A DNA stretch of 53,757 nt from Bacteroidota bacterium (GTDB lineage Bacteria > Bacteroidota > Bacteroidia > Chitinophagales > Saprospiraceae). Position numbers and translations under genes: made by a program. The stretch spans positions 1-53,757 of the forward strand of contig JAKOXM010000678.1 of NCBI GenBank assembly GCA_029781095.1, given 5' to 3'. Under the pieces are notes generated by a model, which was given only the letters and a program-made list of their open reading frames with translations, was not told the DNA's origin and searched no databases. This document shows, in pieces, positions 16,320 to 24,884 of the stretch; position 1 is the first letter of the stretch; the number at the start of each line of letters is the position of its first letter.

Positions 16320-17798
16320 TTAAAATTTATCGAGGTATGCCGACCAATGCTCGTAGGCATCCCGGCAAGCATTGCTCTGGTCCTGTGGCTCGTAGGTATG
16401 CACGTGTTCGAGCGCACCAAGGCCTTCCCGCACGTCCGGGTACAAACCGATCCCGACGCCGGAAGCAATTGCCGCGCCCGCCGCGCCCGTCGTCCGCAAC
16501 ATTTCGATGCGGCATCCGAGCAGTTGTGCGATGGTGTTGGAAAAAATGGCGGAAAGAAACAGGTTGTCATTGCCTACGCGCATGACCGATACGTTCAGCC
16601 CCAGTTCCTGCAATACTTTCATGCCGTATACAAAGGAAAAAGCCACGCCTTCCAGGGCGGCCCGGTACAAATGCGGTCTGCCATGCCGGTTCAGTTGCAG
16701 GTTGACGATCGATGCGCCGGTATTCATATTGCCGAGCATACGCTCCGCGCCGTTGCCAAACGGAATAATGCGCAAGCCATCCGAACCGGTAGGCACGGAA
16801 GCCGCCATGCGTTCCATGTCATCGTACAATACACCGTCGGCCGCTATCTGTTTGCGCATCCATCCATACATGCTCCCGGCGCCGTTGATGCACAGCAAAA
16901 CGCCGATGCGAGGCGTCTGCGGGTTGTGGTTGACATGGGCAAAGCTGTTCACCCGGTTTTGCCTGTCAGAAACAAGGCTGTCGACGACGCCGTACACGAC
17001 GCCCGAAGTGCCGCCGGTAGCCGCGACTTCGCCGGGGTTGAGCGCGTTGAGAGCCAGCGCGTTGTTCGGCTGGTCGCCCGCGCGATAAGTCACCGGAACG
17101 CCGGCTTTCAAACCGAGATACCCGGCGGCTGTTTCGGTTAACCGGCCCTGGTTACCGAAAGTCGGAACTGTTGGCGGGATCAGCGAACCGTCGATTCCGT
17201 AGTAATCCAGCAGTCGCCGGGCCACGCCGTTTTCGGCAAAATCCCACAGAATTCCTTCGGAAAGCCCGGAGATGGTCGTCAGCGGCTCGCCGGTCATCCG
17301 GTAGGCGATGTAGTCGCCGGGCAGCATGAAATAGCGGATCCGCTCGTATTGCTCCGGTTCGTTGTCCCTGACCCACTTCAGTTTGGATGCCGTGAAATTT
17401 CCGGGGCCGTTCAGGTAATGCTGCAGACAATAATCTTCCCCGATGTCGCGGAATGCCGCATCGCCGATGGAAACGGCGCGACTGTCGCACCAGATAATGG
17501 AAGGGCGAACGACTTCGCCTTCGCGATCTATGGCAACCAGCCCGTGCATCTGGTATGCGATTCCGATGGAAGCGATGTCTGCCGGTGCAATCCCCGTTCG
17601 CCCGAGCAGTTTCTGAACGGCGTCACGACAGTTATCCCACCAGTTTTCGGGGTCTTGTTCCGCCCAGCCGGGTTGCGGCGCCATGATGTCCATCTCCGTT
17701 TCGGGAGCATTGGCAATGCCTGCGGTTTTGCCCGTGCGGGCGTCTACGAGGGCGGCTTTTATGGAAGAACTACCTATGTCTATGCCTAACAGGTACAC
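16320..17798 (-). CDS. xylB: Xylulokinase
   Basis: FGGY-family sugar kinase that phosphorylates D-xylulose to xylulose 5-phosphate for the pentose phosphate pathway. The 492-residue protein starts with a GTG at 17798, giving the expected ATP-site beginning [28 protein letters not shown] and IIWCDSRA are the sugar-site segments, [13 protein letters not shown] follows, and the catalytic Asp is in [15 protein letters not shown]. The phosphate-loop [12 protein letters not shown]-like segment and the adenosine-site [12 protein letters not shown] are also present. It is the promoter-proximal gene of a xylB-xylA unit. No -7 motif is obvious upstream. Confidence 0.95.
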   Translation of the reverse strand: MYLLGIDIGSSSIKAALVDARTGKTAGIANAPETEMDIMAPQPGWAEQDPENWWDNCRDAVQKLLGRTGIAPADIASIGIAYQMHGLVAIDREGEVVRPSIIWCDSRAVSIGDAAFRDIGEDYCLQHYLNGPGNFTASKLKWVRDNEPEQYERIRYFMLPGDYIAYRMTGEPLTTISGLSEGILWDFAENGVARRLLDYYGIDGSLIPPTVPTFGNQGRLTETAAGYLGLKAGVPVTYRAGDQPNNALALNALNPGEVAATGGTSGVVYGVVDSLVSDRQNRVNSFAHVNHNPQTPRIGVLLCINGAGSMYGWMRKQIAADGVLYDDMERMAASVPTGSDGLRIIPFGNGAERMLGNMNTGASIVNLQLNRHGRPHLYRAALEGVAFSFVYGMKVLQELGLNVSVMRVGNDNLFLSAIFSNTIAQLLGCRIEMLRTTGAAGAAIASGVGIGLYPDVREGLGALEHVHTYEPQDQSNACRDAYEHWSAYLDKF

Positions 17799-18011
17799 GC
17801 GGAAGGATTGTTTGATTAATTGAAAGAAGGTATCTGCCGAAAATCGCCGACAGGTACCGGACCGGCGAAGTTAAGTGCTCCCCTGAATATTTTGAGGCCG
17901 GAACAATCAAAATGGTTTTTTAGCGGCACGTTAAACGTTCCTTAATAAAACAGCAGGCAAGGCGCGCCATATCGTTAGCGAAGAATCATTTCACAATTAA
18001 AATATTCTACC

Positions 18012-18572
18012 ATGTATGCAATGTCATTTTTTACAGCCTTGATATGTTGCCTGCCGTTCAATGGCAGCCTTTTTGCGCAAAATACTTCAAACCGGCATGA
18101 AGTCGGGTTGCAATTCAGCGGTGTGAATTTTAATGGAGACAATTCTTTTAATGTCGTTTACAAAAAATAGATTGGCGAAAGCCGCTTCCGGCGTTTCCGG
18201 GCTGCTTTCGGCCAACTGGACGTCATCTATGTGGGGAGAGAAATCCAGTCGTCGCTGGAGGCGGGCATTTATTTCGGCGTGGAACAGCGCAAAAAAGAGG
18301 GCGATTACCTTGTGTTTTACGACGGCTGGGAAGCCGGCGCCAAAGTTGCGCGCTTGAACAACAACAGCGATTTTTCGCGATGGACCATCGGTGCGGAAAT
18401 CGGTTACGTACTCGGCTTGCAACACGAATTCAACGATCGCTGGGCTATCAACATCGAAACGGTGCCGGGAATGCGGACCAGGTTCATCAAGACGAGGGGC
18501 GAGAAACTTTTAACAAATGTTTCGGCCGGGTTCACCAGTCTGGCTTCCATGGCGATTATCCGGTCGTTTTGA
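18012..18572 (+). pseudogene. Outer-membrane beta-barrel-like protein with an in-frame TAG
   Basis: The ATG at 18012 opens a signal peptide (MYAMSFFTALICCLPFNGSLFAQ) and the start of a barrel-like protein (RHEVGLQFSGVNFNGDNSFN). The frame meets TAG at 18168-18170, right after VVYKK. Without any frame change it continues (IGESRFRRFRAAFG, LEAGIYFGVEQRKK, WTIGAEIGYVLGLQHEFNDRW) to a stop at 18570-18572. The full frame has 186 sense codons plus the one internal stop. The flanking sequence is coding-like on both sides, so a single CAG-to-TAG change is the simplest explanation. Assembly error or amber readthrough are alternatives. The gene family is not further identified. Confidence 0.7.
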
Positions 18573-18574
18573 GG

Positions 18575-19570
18575 TTATTTTCTCCCGTACAGCCACTCCA
18601 GCGTGTTCTTGTAAAATATATTCTCCAAAGTCGATCCCGGCAGTCCCATCTGCTCTATGAATGTACCGATCTCCAGGTCGCCGAGCGGGAAGGGATAGTC
18701 GCTGCCGAGACACACTTTTTCATCGCCGATCACTTCCAGGATATAGCGCAGTAATTGCGGGTCGTGCGTCGCCGAATCTACCCAGAATTTTCCGAGGTAA
18801 TCGCGCGGCGGCACCGGGTTGTCCACCGCCACGAGGTCGGGGCGGCAGTTAAAGCCGTGCTGCACCCGCCCGATGGTGGGTATGAACGAGCCGCCGGCAT
18901 GCGCGAAGCAAATGCGCAGATCGGGCAGGCGTTCCATGACGCCGCCGAATATGAGCGAGCAGGCGGCGCGGCTGGTCTCGGCGGGCATGCCTACCAGCCA
19001 GGGCAGCCAGTATTTGCGCATCTGGGCTTCGCCCATCATTTCCCATGGATGCACGAACAAGGCCATGTCAAGCGACTGGCAGGCCTCGAAAATCGGGAAA
19101 AACTGCGGCTCGCTCAGGTTCAACTGGTTTACGTTGGAACCGATCTGCACGCCGGGGAAACCGAGGTCTTTCAAACGTTCCAACTCCTTGACTGCCAGAT
19201 CGGTATCCTGCATCGGGATGGTGCCGAGCGCGACATAATGCTCGGGGAAATCATCCACAACGCCGGCGAGATGGTCGTTGAGATACATGGACAGGTCGAG
19301 GCAATCGGCGGGTTTGGCCCAGTAGGAAAACATGACCGGGATGGTACACACCACCTGCACCGGCGTGCGGTAGCGCGCGTATTCCGGGATGCGCACTTCC
19401 GGGTCCCAGCAGTTTTCTCCGATCTCCCGAAAAAACACGTCGCCTTTCATCATGCGCGCGAAGCCGGGGCGGTGGTGCTCCAGGTGTATAAACTCCCCGT
19501 AGCCGAACTTGTCTGCGAAATTGGGCAGACGCTCGGGCAGGAGGTGGGTGTGCATGTCGATTTTGTGCAT
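18575..19570 (-). CDS. Amidohydrolase, ACMSD-like decarboxylase
   Basis: A 331-residue amidohydrolase-2 family protein most like 2-amino-3-carboxymuconate-6-semialdehyde decarboxylase. That enzyme removes CO2 from ACMS in tryptophan/kynurenine and nitrobenzoate breakdown. Metal ligands are visible as HTHLLPE at the N-terminus, LFVHPWEM, CFAHAGGSF and LGSDYPFPLG. I chose ATG 19570 because GGAGA lies 7 bases upstream; an in-frame TTG at 19588 is weaker. No other kynurenine genes are adjacent, so the pathway is uncertain. Its stop lies 2 bases from the convergent barrel pseudogene. Confidence 0.85.
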   Translation of the reverse strand: MHKIDMHTHLLPERLPNFADKFGYGEFIHLEHHRPGFARMMKGDVFFREIGENCWDPEVRIPEYARYRTPVQVVCTIPVMFSYWAKPADCLDLSMYLNDHLAGVVDDFPEHYVALGTIPMQDTDLAVKELERLKDLGFPGVQIGSNVNQLNLSEPQFFPIFEACQSLDMALFVHPWEMMGEAQMRKYWLPWLVGMPAETSRAACSLIFGGVMERLPDLRICFAHAGGSFIPTIGRVQHGFNCRPDLVAVDNPVPPRDYLGKFWVDSATHDPQLLRYILEVIGDEKVCLGSDYPFPLGDLEIGTFIEQMGLPGSTLENIFYKNTLEWLYGRK

Positions 19571-19644
19571 ACTTTTCTCCGGTTTCAAGGTTCAGTATTG
19601 TGACGGGTGCAAAGGTTGGAAAAAGTTGGGACAGGTTTCGGAAG

Positions 19645-19710
19645 AGGTGTGGCATGAATAAGGCGGTAAAATTGCAAAAGCAATTTTACCGCCTTATTCA
19701 TGCCACACCT
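19645..19710. repeat. Perfect 31-bp inverted repeat with AAAA loop
   Basis: Positions 19645-19675 and 19680-19710 are exact reverse complements separated by AAAA, giving a 31-bp hairpin. It lies in the 189-base gap between the subtilase and amidohydrolase genes, both on the minus strand. Its perfection suggests recent origin or maintained function. It is much longer than an ordinary terminator stem. Confidence 0.9.
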
Positions 19711-19713
19711 AAT

Positions 19714-19744
19714 GTCCGGCGGTGACTGTTACTCACCGCCGGAC
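19714..19744 (-). terminator. 12-bp hairpin downstream of the subtilase gene
   Basis: GTCCGGCGGTGA (19714-19725) pairs exactly with 19733-19744 around a 7-base loop. It lies 15 bases after the subtilase stop in the minus direction. It has no run of T directly after it, but its position fits a terminator. Confidence 0.55.
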
Positions 19745-19759
19745 TTTGTCAATGCGGGT

Positions 19760-21556
19760 CTATTCTTTCACCAATCTTCCCGACGCCACGCCATTCGCAG
19801 TGCGTACCTGCCAGAAATACACGCCATTTGGCTGACTTTTGAGTGAAACGGGCACCAGTTCATGATTCTGCGCCACCCAGTTTTTATTAAACACTAACTT
19901 GCCGTCGGCGGAAAAAATGTCGAGTTCGGTTTTGCCGGATACGTTTTTCAGGTCGAAAATCGTCTCGTCGGCGACGGGATTTGGGAACACGCCGGCCTCG
20001 GGCGCTGCCGCTTCCGGCGCAGAGACGGGCTGGAACGCAAGCGCCGCGTTCACGGCGCCGATGGCTTCCACGCGCCCCCAGCCGTAGGCGTGGTTGGGGC
20101 GGTCGGTACCCAATGTTGGCGGGCAATCCATCGTGTCGGCATGAAACACCGAAGTCTGCTCGATGATATCTTCAATCTCTTCTACGTGACCGGCCAGCGC
20201 CGGGTTGGCGGAAAGCATGAGCGCGACGAGGCCGACGACGTGCGGACCGGCCATGCTGGTACCCCAGAAATGAGCATACCCGCCGTTGCGTACGCTGGAC
20301 CGCACGGCTGCGCCGGGAGCGCACACATTTGGCTTGGTACGGAAACTGCTGTCGACGAGCACCGGCCCGCGACTGCTGAAGCCGGTGATGGTGTCGTTGC
20401 TCATCGTGGCGCCGACGCTGAAACTCTCTTCAAAATATCCCGGAGGGCCGCTGGTTGTACCGCAGGTACCGTTGTTGCCGTCGTTGCCGTTGCTCACCAC
20501 GACCACGATGCCGGCCGCTTTCATATTGATCACCGCGATACGGAGTAATTCGTTGATTGACAGATCGGTACAGCCCTCGAAGGTAGCGCAGTACCAGGAA
20601 TTGTTGATCACGTCGGGTGATTTCGCAGGGTTGGGGTTGTCGCCGTTGAGGTCGGTGGGCGCGAGGAACCATTCGAAACATTCGAGGTATGACGAAGGTT
20701 TGCCCCAGCCGCGCTCCATATTGCGGCAACCGACCCATTTGGCTCCTGGCGCTACCCCGATCTGGTTGCCAAAACCGTCGTCGCCAGTCATGGTGCCCAT
20801 GGTATGCGTGCCGTGGTTGTTGTCGTCGCAGGGCGCCTGCGCGTCGAGGCCGCAGGGATTGTTGAACGGGTTGGCGGTCGTATCGCCGTTCAGCGGGTTA
20901 AGTTCGTGGATGGCGTCGTGCCAGTTGTATTGGTGACTGGTGGTAAGCGAATCGCCCGTCCAGCCGCGGTAGTGGGTTTTGATGGCCGGGTGCCACCATT
21001 CGTAACCGGTGTCGGCGCCGCCGACGGTGACGCCCTGGCCTGTGTAGCCCAGCGCCCAGACGGCCGGTGCGTTGATCTTGTCGACACCCCATTCAACGGT
21101 GCTGCGCCCGGAGGGCGTGTCGCCGCTTGTTTGGACGGGGCCCTGAAATTTTATCCAGGGATCGGCGCCCAGCCATTCGACTTCCGGCAGTTCAGCCAGT
21201 TGACGAGCGATAGATACGTCCGCTTTTTCCACCGCAAGGGCATTGACGAGGTAAAGGCGGTTGGCGAAAACCTGCTGTTCGCGGACGATTCGCGTGGCGT
21301 TTGCCTGCGAGCGGGCGGCGGTTTCGACGAGCCTGTTGTAAACGTACCGGTTTTTTTCAGACTTGGTTTTCAGGAGGCGGGCGCCGGAGAGATCGGCGTG
21401 ATCGCGGAAAATGACGATGAAATCGGCCTTTTCACCCCGATCAAGCGCAGTACGTATTTCAGGAGATACTTTTGATTGCCACGCCGCAGGCGACTGGCCG
21501 AAAGAGACGATTACAGCGGTGCCAAGAAGCAGCGCAAACAGCAGGATTTTTTTCAT
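19760..21556 (-). CDS. Secreted S8 (subtilisin-like) serine peptidase with T9SS sorting domain
   Basis: A 598-residue secreted protease. It has a signal peptide (MKKILLFALLLGTAVIVSFGQ) and a propeptide of about 120 residues. The catalytic domain carries Asp182 (VGGADTGYE), His248 (NNHGTHTMG), oxyanion Asn356 (VSNGNDGNNG) and Ser434 (WGTSMAGPHVVG). A type A T9SS C-terminal domain follows, starting at GVFPNPVADET and ending SGRLVKE. The protein is therefore expected to cross the outer membrane and be attached or released at the surface. The ATG at 21556 is preferred to an upstream frame start, since it begins the signal peptide. A TACTTTTG motif lies 69 bases upstream. Confidence 0.95.
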   Translation of the reverse strand: MKKILLFALLLGTAVIVSFGQSPAAWQSKVSPEIRTALDRGEKADFIVIFRDHADLSGARLLKTKSEKNRYVYNRLVETAARSQANATRIVREQQVFANRLYLVNALAVEKADVSIARQLAELPEVEWLGADPWIKFQGPVQTSGDTPSGRSTVEWGVDKINAPAVWALGYTGQGVTVGGADTGYEWWHPAIKTHYRGWTGDSLTTSHQYNWHDAIHELNPLNGDTTANPFNNPCGLDAQAPCDDNNHGTHTMGTMTGDDGFGNQIGVAPGAKWVGCRNMERGWGKPSSYLECFEWFLAPTDLNGDNPNPAKSPDVINNSWYCATFEGCTDLSINELLRIAVINMKAAGIVVVVSNGNDGNNGTCGTTSGPPGYFEESFSVGATMSNDTITGFSSRGPVLVDSSFRTKPNVCAPGAAVRSSVRNGGYAHFWGTSMAGPHVVGLVALMLSANPALAGHVEEIEDIIEQTSVFHADTMDCPPTLGTDRPNHAYGWGRVEAIGAVNAALAFQPVSAPEAAAPEAGVFPNPVADETIFDLKNVSGKTELDIFSADGKLVFNKNWVAQNHELVPVSLKSQPNGVYFWQVRTANGVASGRLVKE

Positions 21557-21624
21557 GTATGCGTTTGTAAAGATTATGGTAACCACGGCAACCGCCGTCA
21601 TTACGATTCGCTTTTATATCGCCT

Positions 21625-21632
21625 CAAAAGTA
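21625..21632 (-). promoter_or_regulatory. Bacteroidota -7 promoter motif for the subtilase gene
   Basis: The minus strand reads TACTTTTG, an exact TAnnTTTG match, giving a leader of about 60 nt. It faces away from the rpiB motif 42 bases further on, making this a divergent promoter region. Confidence 0.5.
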
Positions 21633-21674
21633 CGCGCTCTGCACAATCCTGTCCGGCCAGAATCAGCAAACGTC

Positions 21675-21682
21675 TATCTTTG
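21675..21682 (+). promoter_or_regulatory. Bacteroidota -7 promoter motif for rpiB
   Basis: TATCTTTG matches TAnnTTTG exactly. It predicts a transcript start near 21689, 48 bases before the rpiB ATG, and rules out the longer in-frame start at 21476. Confidence 0.5.
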
Positions 21683-21736
21683 CAGAAAAAACCGGAGGTT
21701 TCTCTGAAACGGAGTGCCTTCTCATTGCTTAAACAT

Positions 21737-22168
21737 ATGAAAATTGCAATCGGCTGCGACCACGCGGGCTTTCCTTACAAAGACGGCATCATTGCGATGC
21801 TGCAATCCCAGGGGCACATGGTGCTCGATTTCGGTACCAATTCGCTCGAATCGGTGGACTATCCCGATTTTGCCCATGAGGTGGCCAAATCGGTGGAATC
21901 CGGCACGGCAGACCGGGGCGTGCTGCTTTGCGGCAGCGGCAACGGCGTCGCCATTACGGCAAACAAACACCAGGGGATTCGCTGCGCTTTGTGCTGGATG
22001 GAAGAAATTGCCGCCCTCGCCCGGCAACACAACAACGCCAATGTGATCGCGTTACCTGCCCGTTTTGTGCCCGAAATACTCGCCCAGGCAATGGTGCGTA
22101 TTTTTCTCAGCACGGAATTTGAAGGAGGACGCCACGAGCGGCGCGTAGAGAAAATCGCCTGCGCCTGA
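21737..22168 (+). CDS. rpiB: Ribose 5-phosphate isomerase B
   Basis: RpiB/LacAB family isomerase that interconverts ribose 5-phosphate and ribulose 5-phosphate in the non-oxidative pentose phosphate pathway. The 143-residue product begins MKIAIGCDHAGFPYK, with the phosphate-binding DHAG. The catalytic Cys is in GVLLCGSGNGVAITANK and the loop RQHNNANVIALPAR is conserved. The frame extends upstream, but the ATG at 21737 follows the promoter motif at a sensible distance and gives the family length. It is followed by an M28 peptidase gene after 130 bases. Confidence 0.95.
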   Translation: MKIAIGCDHAGFPYKDGIIAMLQSQGHMVLDFGTNSLESVDYPDFAHEVAKSVESGTADRGVLLCGSGNGVAITANKHQGIRCALCWMEEIAALARQHNNANVIALPARFVPEILAQAMVRIFLSTEFEGGRHERRVEKIACA

Positions 22169-22298
22169 ACGTGTACTTAACTTTTGAACAACAATTTCTC
22201 CAGTGTGCAAGCAAACCGGATTGGGGATATTTGCGCCTTGTTTCCGGCAGCACGAGCTGCCATTCCGGACATTTTAAACTTTGAACCAAGAAAGAGAT

Positions 22299-23954
22299 AT
22301 GAAACTGCGTTTCGCTTTTTTATTGTTCCTGTTGCCCGTGTTTGCCCTCACGGCACAGCGGGATTCGACCAAAACCAAAAGATCGCCCCAGGAAAAATAC
22401 ATGAGTTCGCTCGGTATCCCCGATCCCACACCATTTGCCGCAGGCATTACCGCCGGGGAACTGAAATCACTGCTCGACGTGCTGGCATCCCGGGAAATGG
22501 AAGGCCGCGAAACAGGCGAGCCGGGCCAGCGCAAAGCGGCCGATTTCATCGCCGCCCAGTTCAAGGCGCTCGGTTTGCCGACCGTGGCAGACCGGAATTC
22601 GTACTTTCAGAAAATCAGTTTGCAAAGCGACAACTGGAAGGACATTGGCCTGAAAGTAGGAGAACAGGAATTCAAAAACCGGACGGACTTTTACGTTTTT
22701 CCCACCTTTAACCAGGATAATCCGAAGCTGGAACTGAAAGAGGTGGTGTTTGTCGGCTACGGCATAGAGGACACGAAATACAACGATTACGGCTCGGCAG
22801 ACGTAAAAGGGAAGGCGGTCATTTTTTACGATGGCGAACCGATGGACAACAATGGCAAATCGCTCATCACGGGCTCCGAGTTTCGCTCCTCGTGGTCGCT
22901 TGACTGGAAACGGAAAGTCGAGCTCGCCAAAAAGAAAGGCGCCCTGATGGTCTTTATCGTAGACAGCAACTTCGATGAAAGCCTGAAAAAGAACCGCCAG
23001 CTAATTTCTACCCGTGGCTGGAAGGCCGCGACTACGATGGGCGACAAGCAACCCGACGATTTTGTCAATAATATGTTCGTTTCGCCGGCTGTGGCAGCGG
23101 CTATTCTCGGCAAAAAGGCTGATAAAGCAGAAGACGCGATCTCCGCGTTGCGCAGCGGTAAGGAATTCAAGCCCGTAAAAGTGAAAGCCAAACTGGAAGT
23201 CCGGCTCGACAAGGAAACCAAATACCTCGAAGGCGCGAACGTGATCGGTTTCATTGAGGGCTCCGATCCGAGGATAAAAGACGAGTACGTTTTTATTACG
23301 GCTCACTACGACCACCTGGGTATGTCGGACAGCACGGTCATCTATTACGGCGCCGACGATAATGCTTCCGGTACATCGGGCGTGATCGAGATTGCCCGGG
23401 CTTTTGCCGAAGCGAAAAAAAGTGGCGTTGGACCCAAACGAAGCGTTGTCTGCATGCTCGTAAGCGGTGAGGAAAAAGGGCTGCTCGGTTCGAGGTATTA
23501 CGTCGATTTTCCGTTGTTTCCGCTCAAAAAAACCATCGTCGACGTCAATATTGATATGATCGGCCGGGTAGATGACGCCCATGCCGGCAACCCGGACTAC
23601 ATCTATGTGATCGGCGCCGACCGCATCAGTCCCACACTTCACGAAATCAACGAAACTGCCAATAAATACTATACAAAACTGACGCTCGACTATAAATACA
23701 ACGCCACCGACGACCCCAACCACTACTACGAGCGCAGCGACCACTATAATTTTGCCGAACAGGGCATACCTGCGATTTTTTATTTCAACGGTACGCATGC
23801 CGACTACCACAAACCGACTGATACGGCGGACAAGATCAATTTCGATGCGATGGCCAAAAGAACCCAACTGGCGTTTTATACGGCCTGGGACATTGCCAAT
23901 CGCTCTTCGCGCCTGACGGTGAGTATTCCTTCGGATAAAAGCAAAAAAGATTGA
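22299..23954 (+). CDS. Secreted M28 family zinc aminopeptidase
   Basis: A 551-residue exported metallopeptidase: signal peptide (MKLRFAFLLFLLPVFALTAQ), then a domain with a PA-like insert (VVFVGYGIEDTKYNDYGSADVKGKAVI, about 150-180). The catalytic domain shows the co-catalytic zinc set: His in TAHYDHLGMS, bridging Asp in GADDNASGTSG, Glu-Glu in SGEEKGLLGS, Asp in DMIGRVDD and the final His in GTHADYHKPTDT. It probably removes N-terminal residues from peptides in the periplasm. ATG 22299 is preferred over a TTG 18 bases upstream. It is convergent with the M48 gene, 3 bases from its stop. Confidence 0.93.
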   Translation: MKLRFAFLLFLLPVFALTAQRDSTKTKRSPQEKYMSSLGIPDPTPFAAGITAGELKSLLDVLASREMEGRETGEPGQRKAADFIAAQFKALGLPTVADRNSYFQKISLQSDNWKDIGLKVGEQEFKNRTDFYVFPTFNQDNPKLELKEVVFVGYGIEDTKYNDYGSADVKGKAVIFYDGEPMDNNGKSLITGSEFRSSWSLDWKRKVELAKKKGALMVFIVDSNFDESLKKNRQLISTRGWKAATTMGDKQPDDFVNNMFVSPAVAAAILGKKADKAEDAISALRSGKEFKPVKVKAKLEVRLDKETKYLEGANVIGFIEGSDPRIKDEYVFITAHYDHLGMSDSTVIYYGADDNASGTSGVIEIARAFAEAKKSGVGPKRSVVCMLVSGEEKGLLGSRYYVDFPLFPLKKTIVDVNIDMIGRVDDAHAGNPDYIYVIGADRISPTLHEINETANKYYTKLTLDYKYNATDDPNHYYERSDHYNFAEQGIPAIFYFNGTHADYHKPTDTADKINFDAMAKRTQLAFYTAWDIANRSSRLTVSIPSDKSKKD

Positions 23955-23957
23955 CGC

Positions 23958-24788
23958 TTACTTCCCGAGTTGTTTCCGCCACTGCTCGATAGCCGCCCGG
24001 ATCGCTTCCTGGCGGTTTTCCGGGTCGGGGTGCGTGCTTTGAAACTCGGGGGTGCGGTTTGGTCCGGCGGCCTGCTTGAGCACCTCCATCACCTGGATGA
24101 GGTTTTCAGGGTCGTAGCCTGCCTCGAGCATAAAGCGGACGCCGAGGTTGTCGCTCTGCAATTCCTGCGCCCTGCCGTACTTGAGCTGGATCATATTGGC
24201 TACCGACTGGGCAATATAGGCGGTATTCGGATTGGAAGGATCGTAGGTGGCCATGGTAACGGCGCCGGTAATACCCTGTGCCAGTTCCATTTGCGCCATT
24301 TTTTCGGCACTGTGACGCGCTACCACGTGACCGATCTCGTGACCGAGCACGCCGGCAAGCATGTCTTCATTGAGCGAGCGGCCGTCGGTCGTCAGGCGTA
24401 CGAGCAAGCCTTCGGTGATAAATACCTGGCCGCCGGGCAGGGCGAAAGCGTTGATGGTGTTCGGGTCGGCGAGGAGGTGGAAGTCGTATTTGTAAGGCGT
24501 CCGGGCGGCGGCTGAATTCCGCACAACTTTTTGCCCTACCTGTTCGACAATGGCAGTCATTTGCTGGTTCGAACTGAGTCCGCCCATCTCCTGTGCCATT
24601 TCGGGAGCACTTTGCAGGCCAAGCGCGATTTCCTGTTCCGGCGACATGGAAATGTGCTGCGTCTCGCCGGTAATTTCGTTTGTCGAGCTGTTGCTGTAAT
24701 ACCTGCAAAAGGCAAATCCTGCCATGACAACTGCAATGATGATGGTCGGGGAGATGCGGAACCCGCCGCCTTGACGTTGCGCGTACAT
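23958..24788 (-). CDS. M48 family metalloprotease, membrane-anchored
   Basis: A 276-residue zinc protease of the M48 type (LoiP/BepA-like). One N-terminal TM segment (about 12-28) probably anchors it with the catalytic domain in the periplasm. HEIGH at 150-154 supplies two zinc ligands and the catalytic Glu, and Glu209 in GRAQELQSDNLG is the third ligand. The C-terminal helix ends with the family pattern STHPDPENRQEAIR. Such enzymes degrade misfolded envelope proteins. No TPR domain is present, unlike BepA. The gene lies 96 bases downstream of the ATPase gene and beyond its terminator. Confidence 0.92.
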   Translation of the reverse strand: MYAQRQGGGFRISPTIIIAVVMAGFAFCRYYSNSSTNEITGETQHISMSPEQEIALGLQSAPEMAQEMGGLSSNQQMTAIVEQVGQKVVRNSAAARTPYKYDFHLLADPNTINAFALPGGQVFITEGLLVRLTTDGRSLNEDMLAGVLGHEIGHVVARHSAEKMAQMELAQGITGAVTMATYDPSNPNTAYIAQSVANMIQLKYGRAQELQSDNLGVRFMLEAGYDPENLIQVMEVLKQAAGPNRTPEFQSTHPDPENRQEAIRAAIEQWRKQLGK

Positions 24789-24818
24789 AGTTTTTCTTAG
24801 TTTGGTGAATCAATAAAA

Positions 24819-24847
24819 CGGGCGAAAGGTGTTTACCCTTTCGCCCG
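24819..24847 (-). terminator. Rho-independent terminator after the MoxR-like ATPase gene
   Basis: Perfect 11-bp stem CGGGCGAAAGG/CCTTTCGCCCG with a 7-base loop. In the minus direction it is followed by TTTTATTG, placed 37 bases after the ATPase stop and before the M48 start. Confidence 0.85.
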
Positions 24848-24884
24848 CTAAGATAGATTTTTAAGAAAACCCGAACGATTAAAT

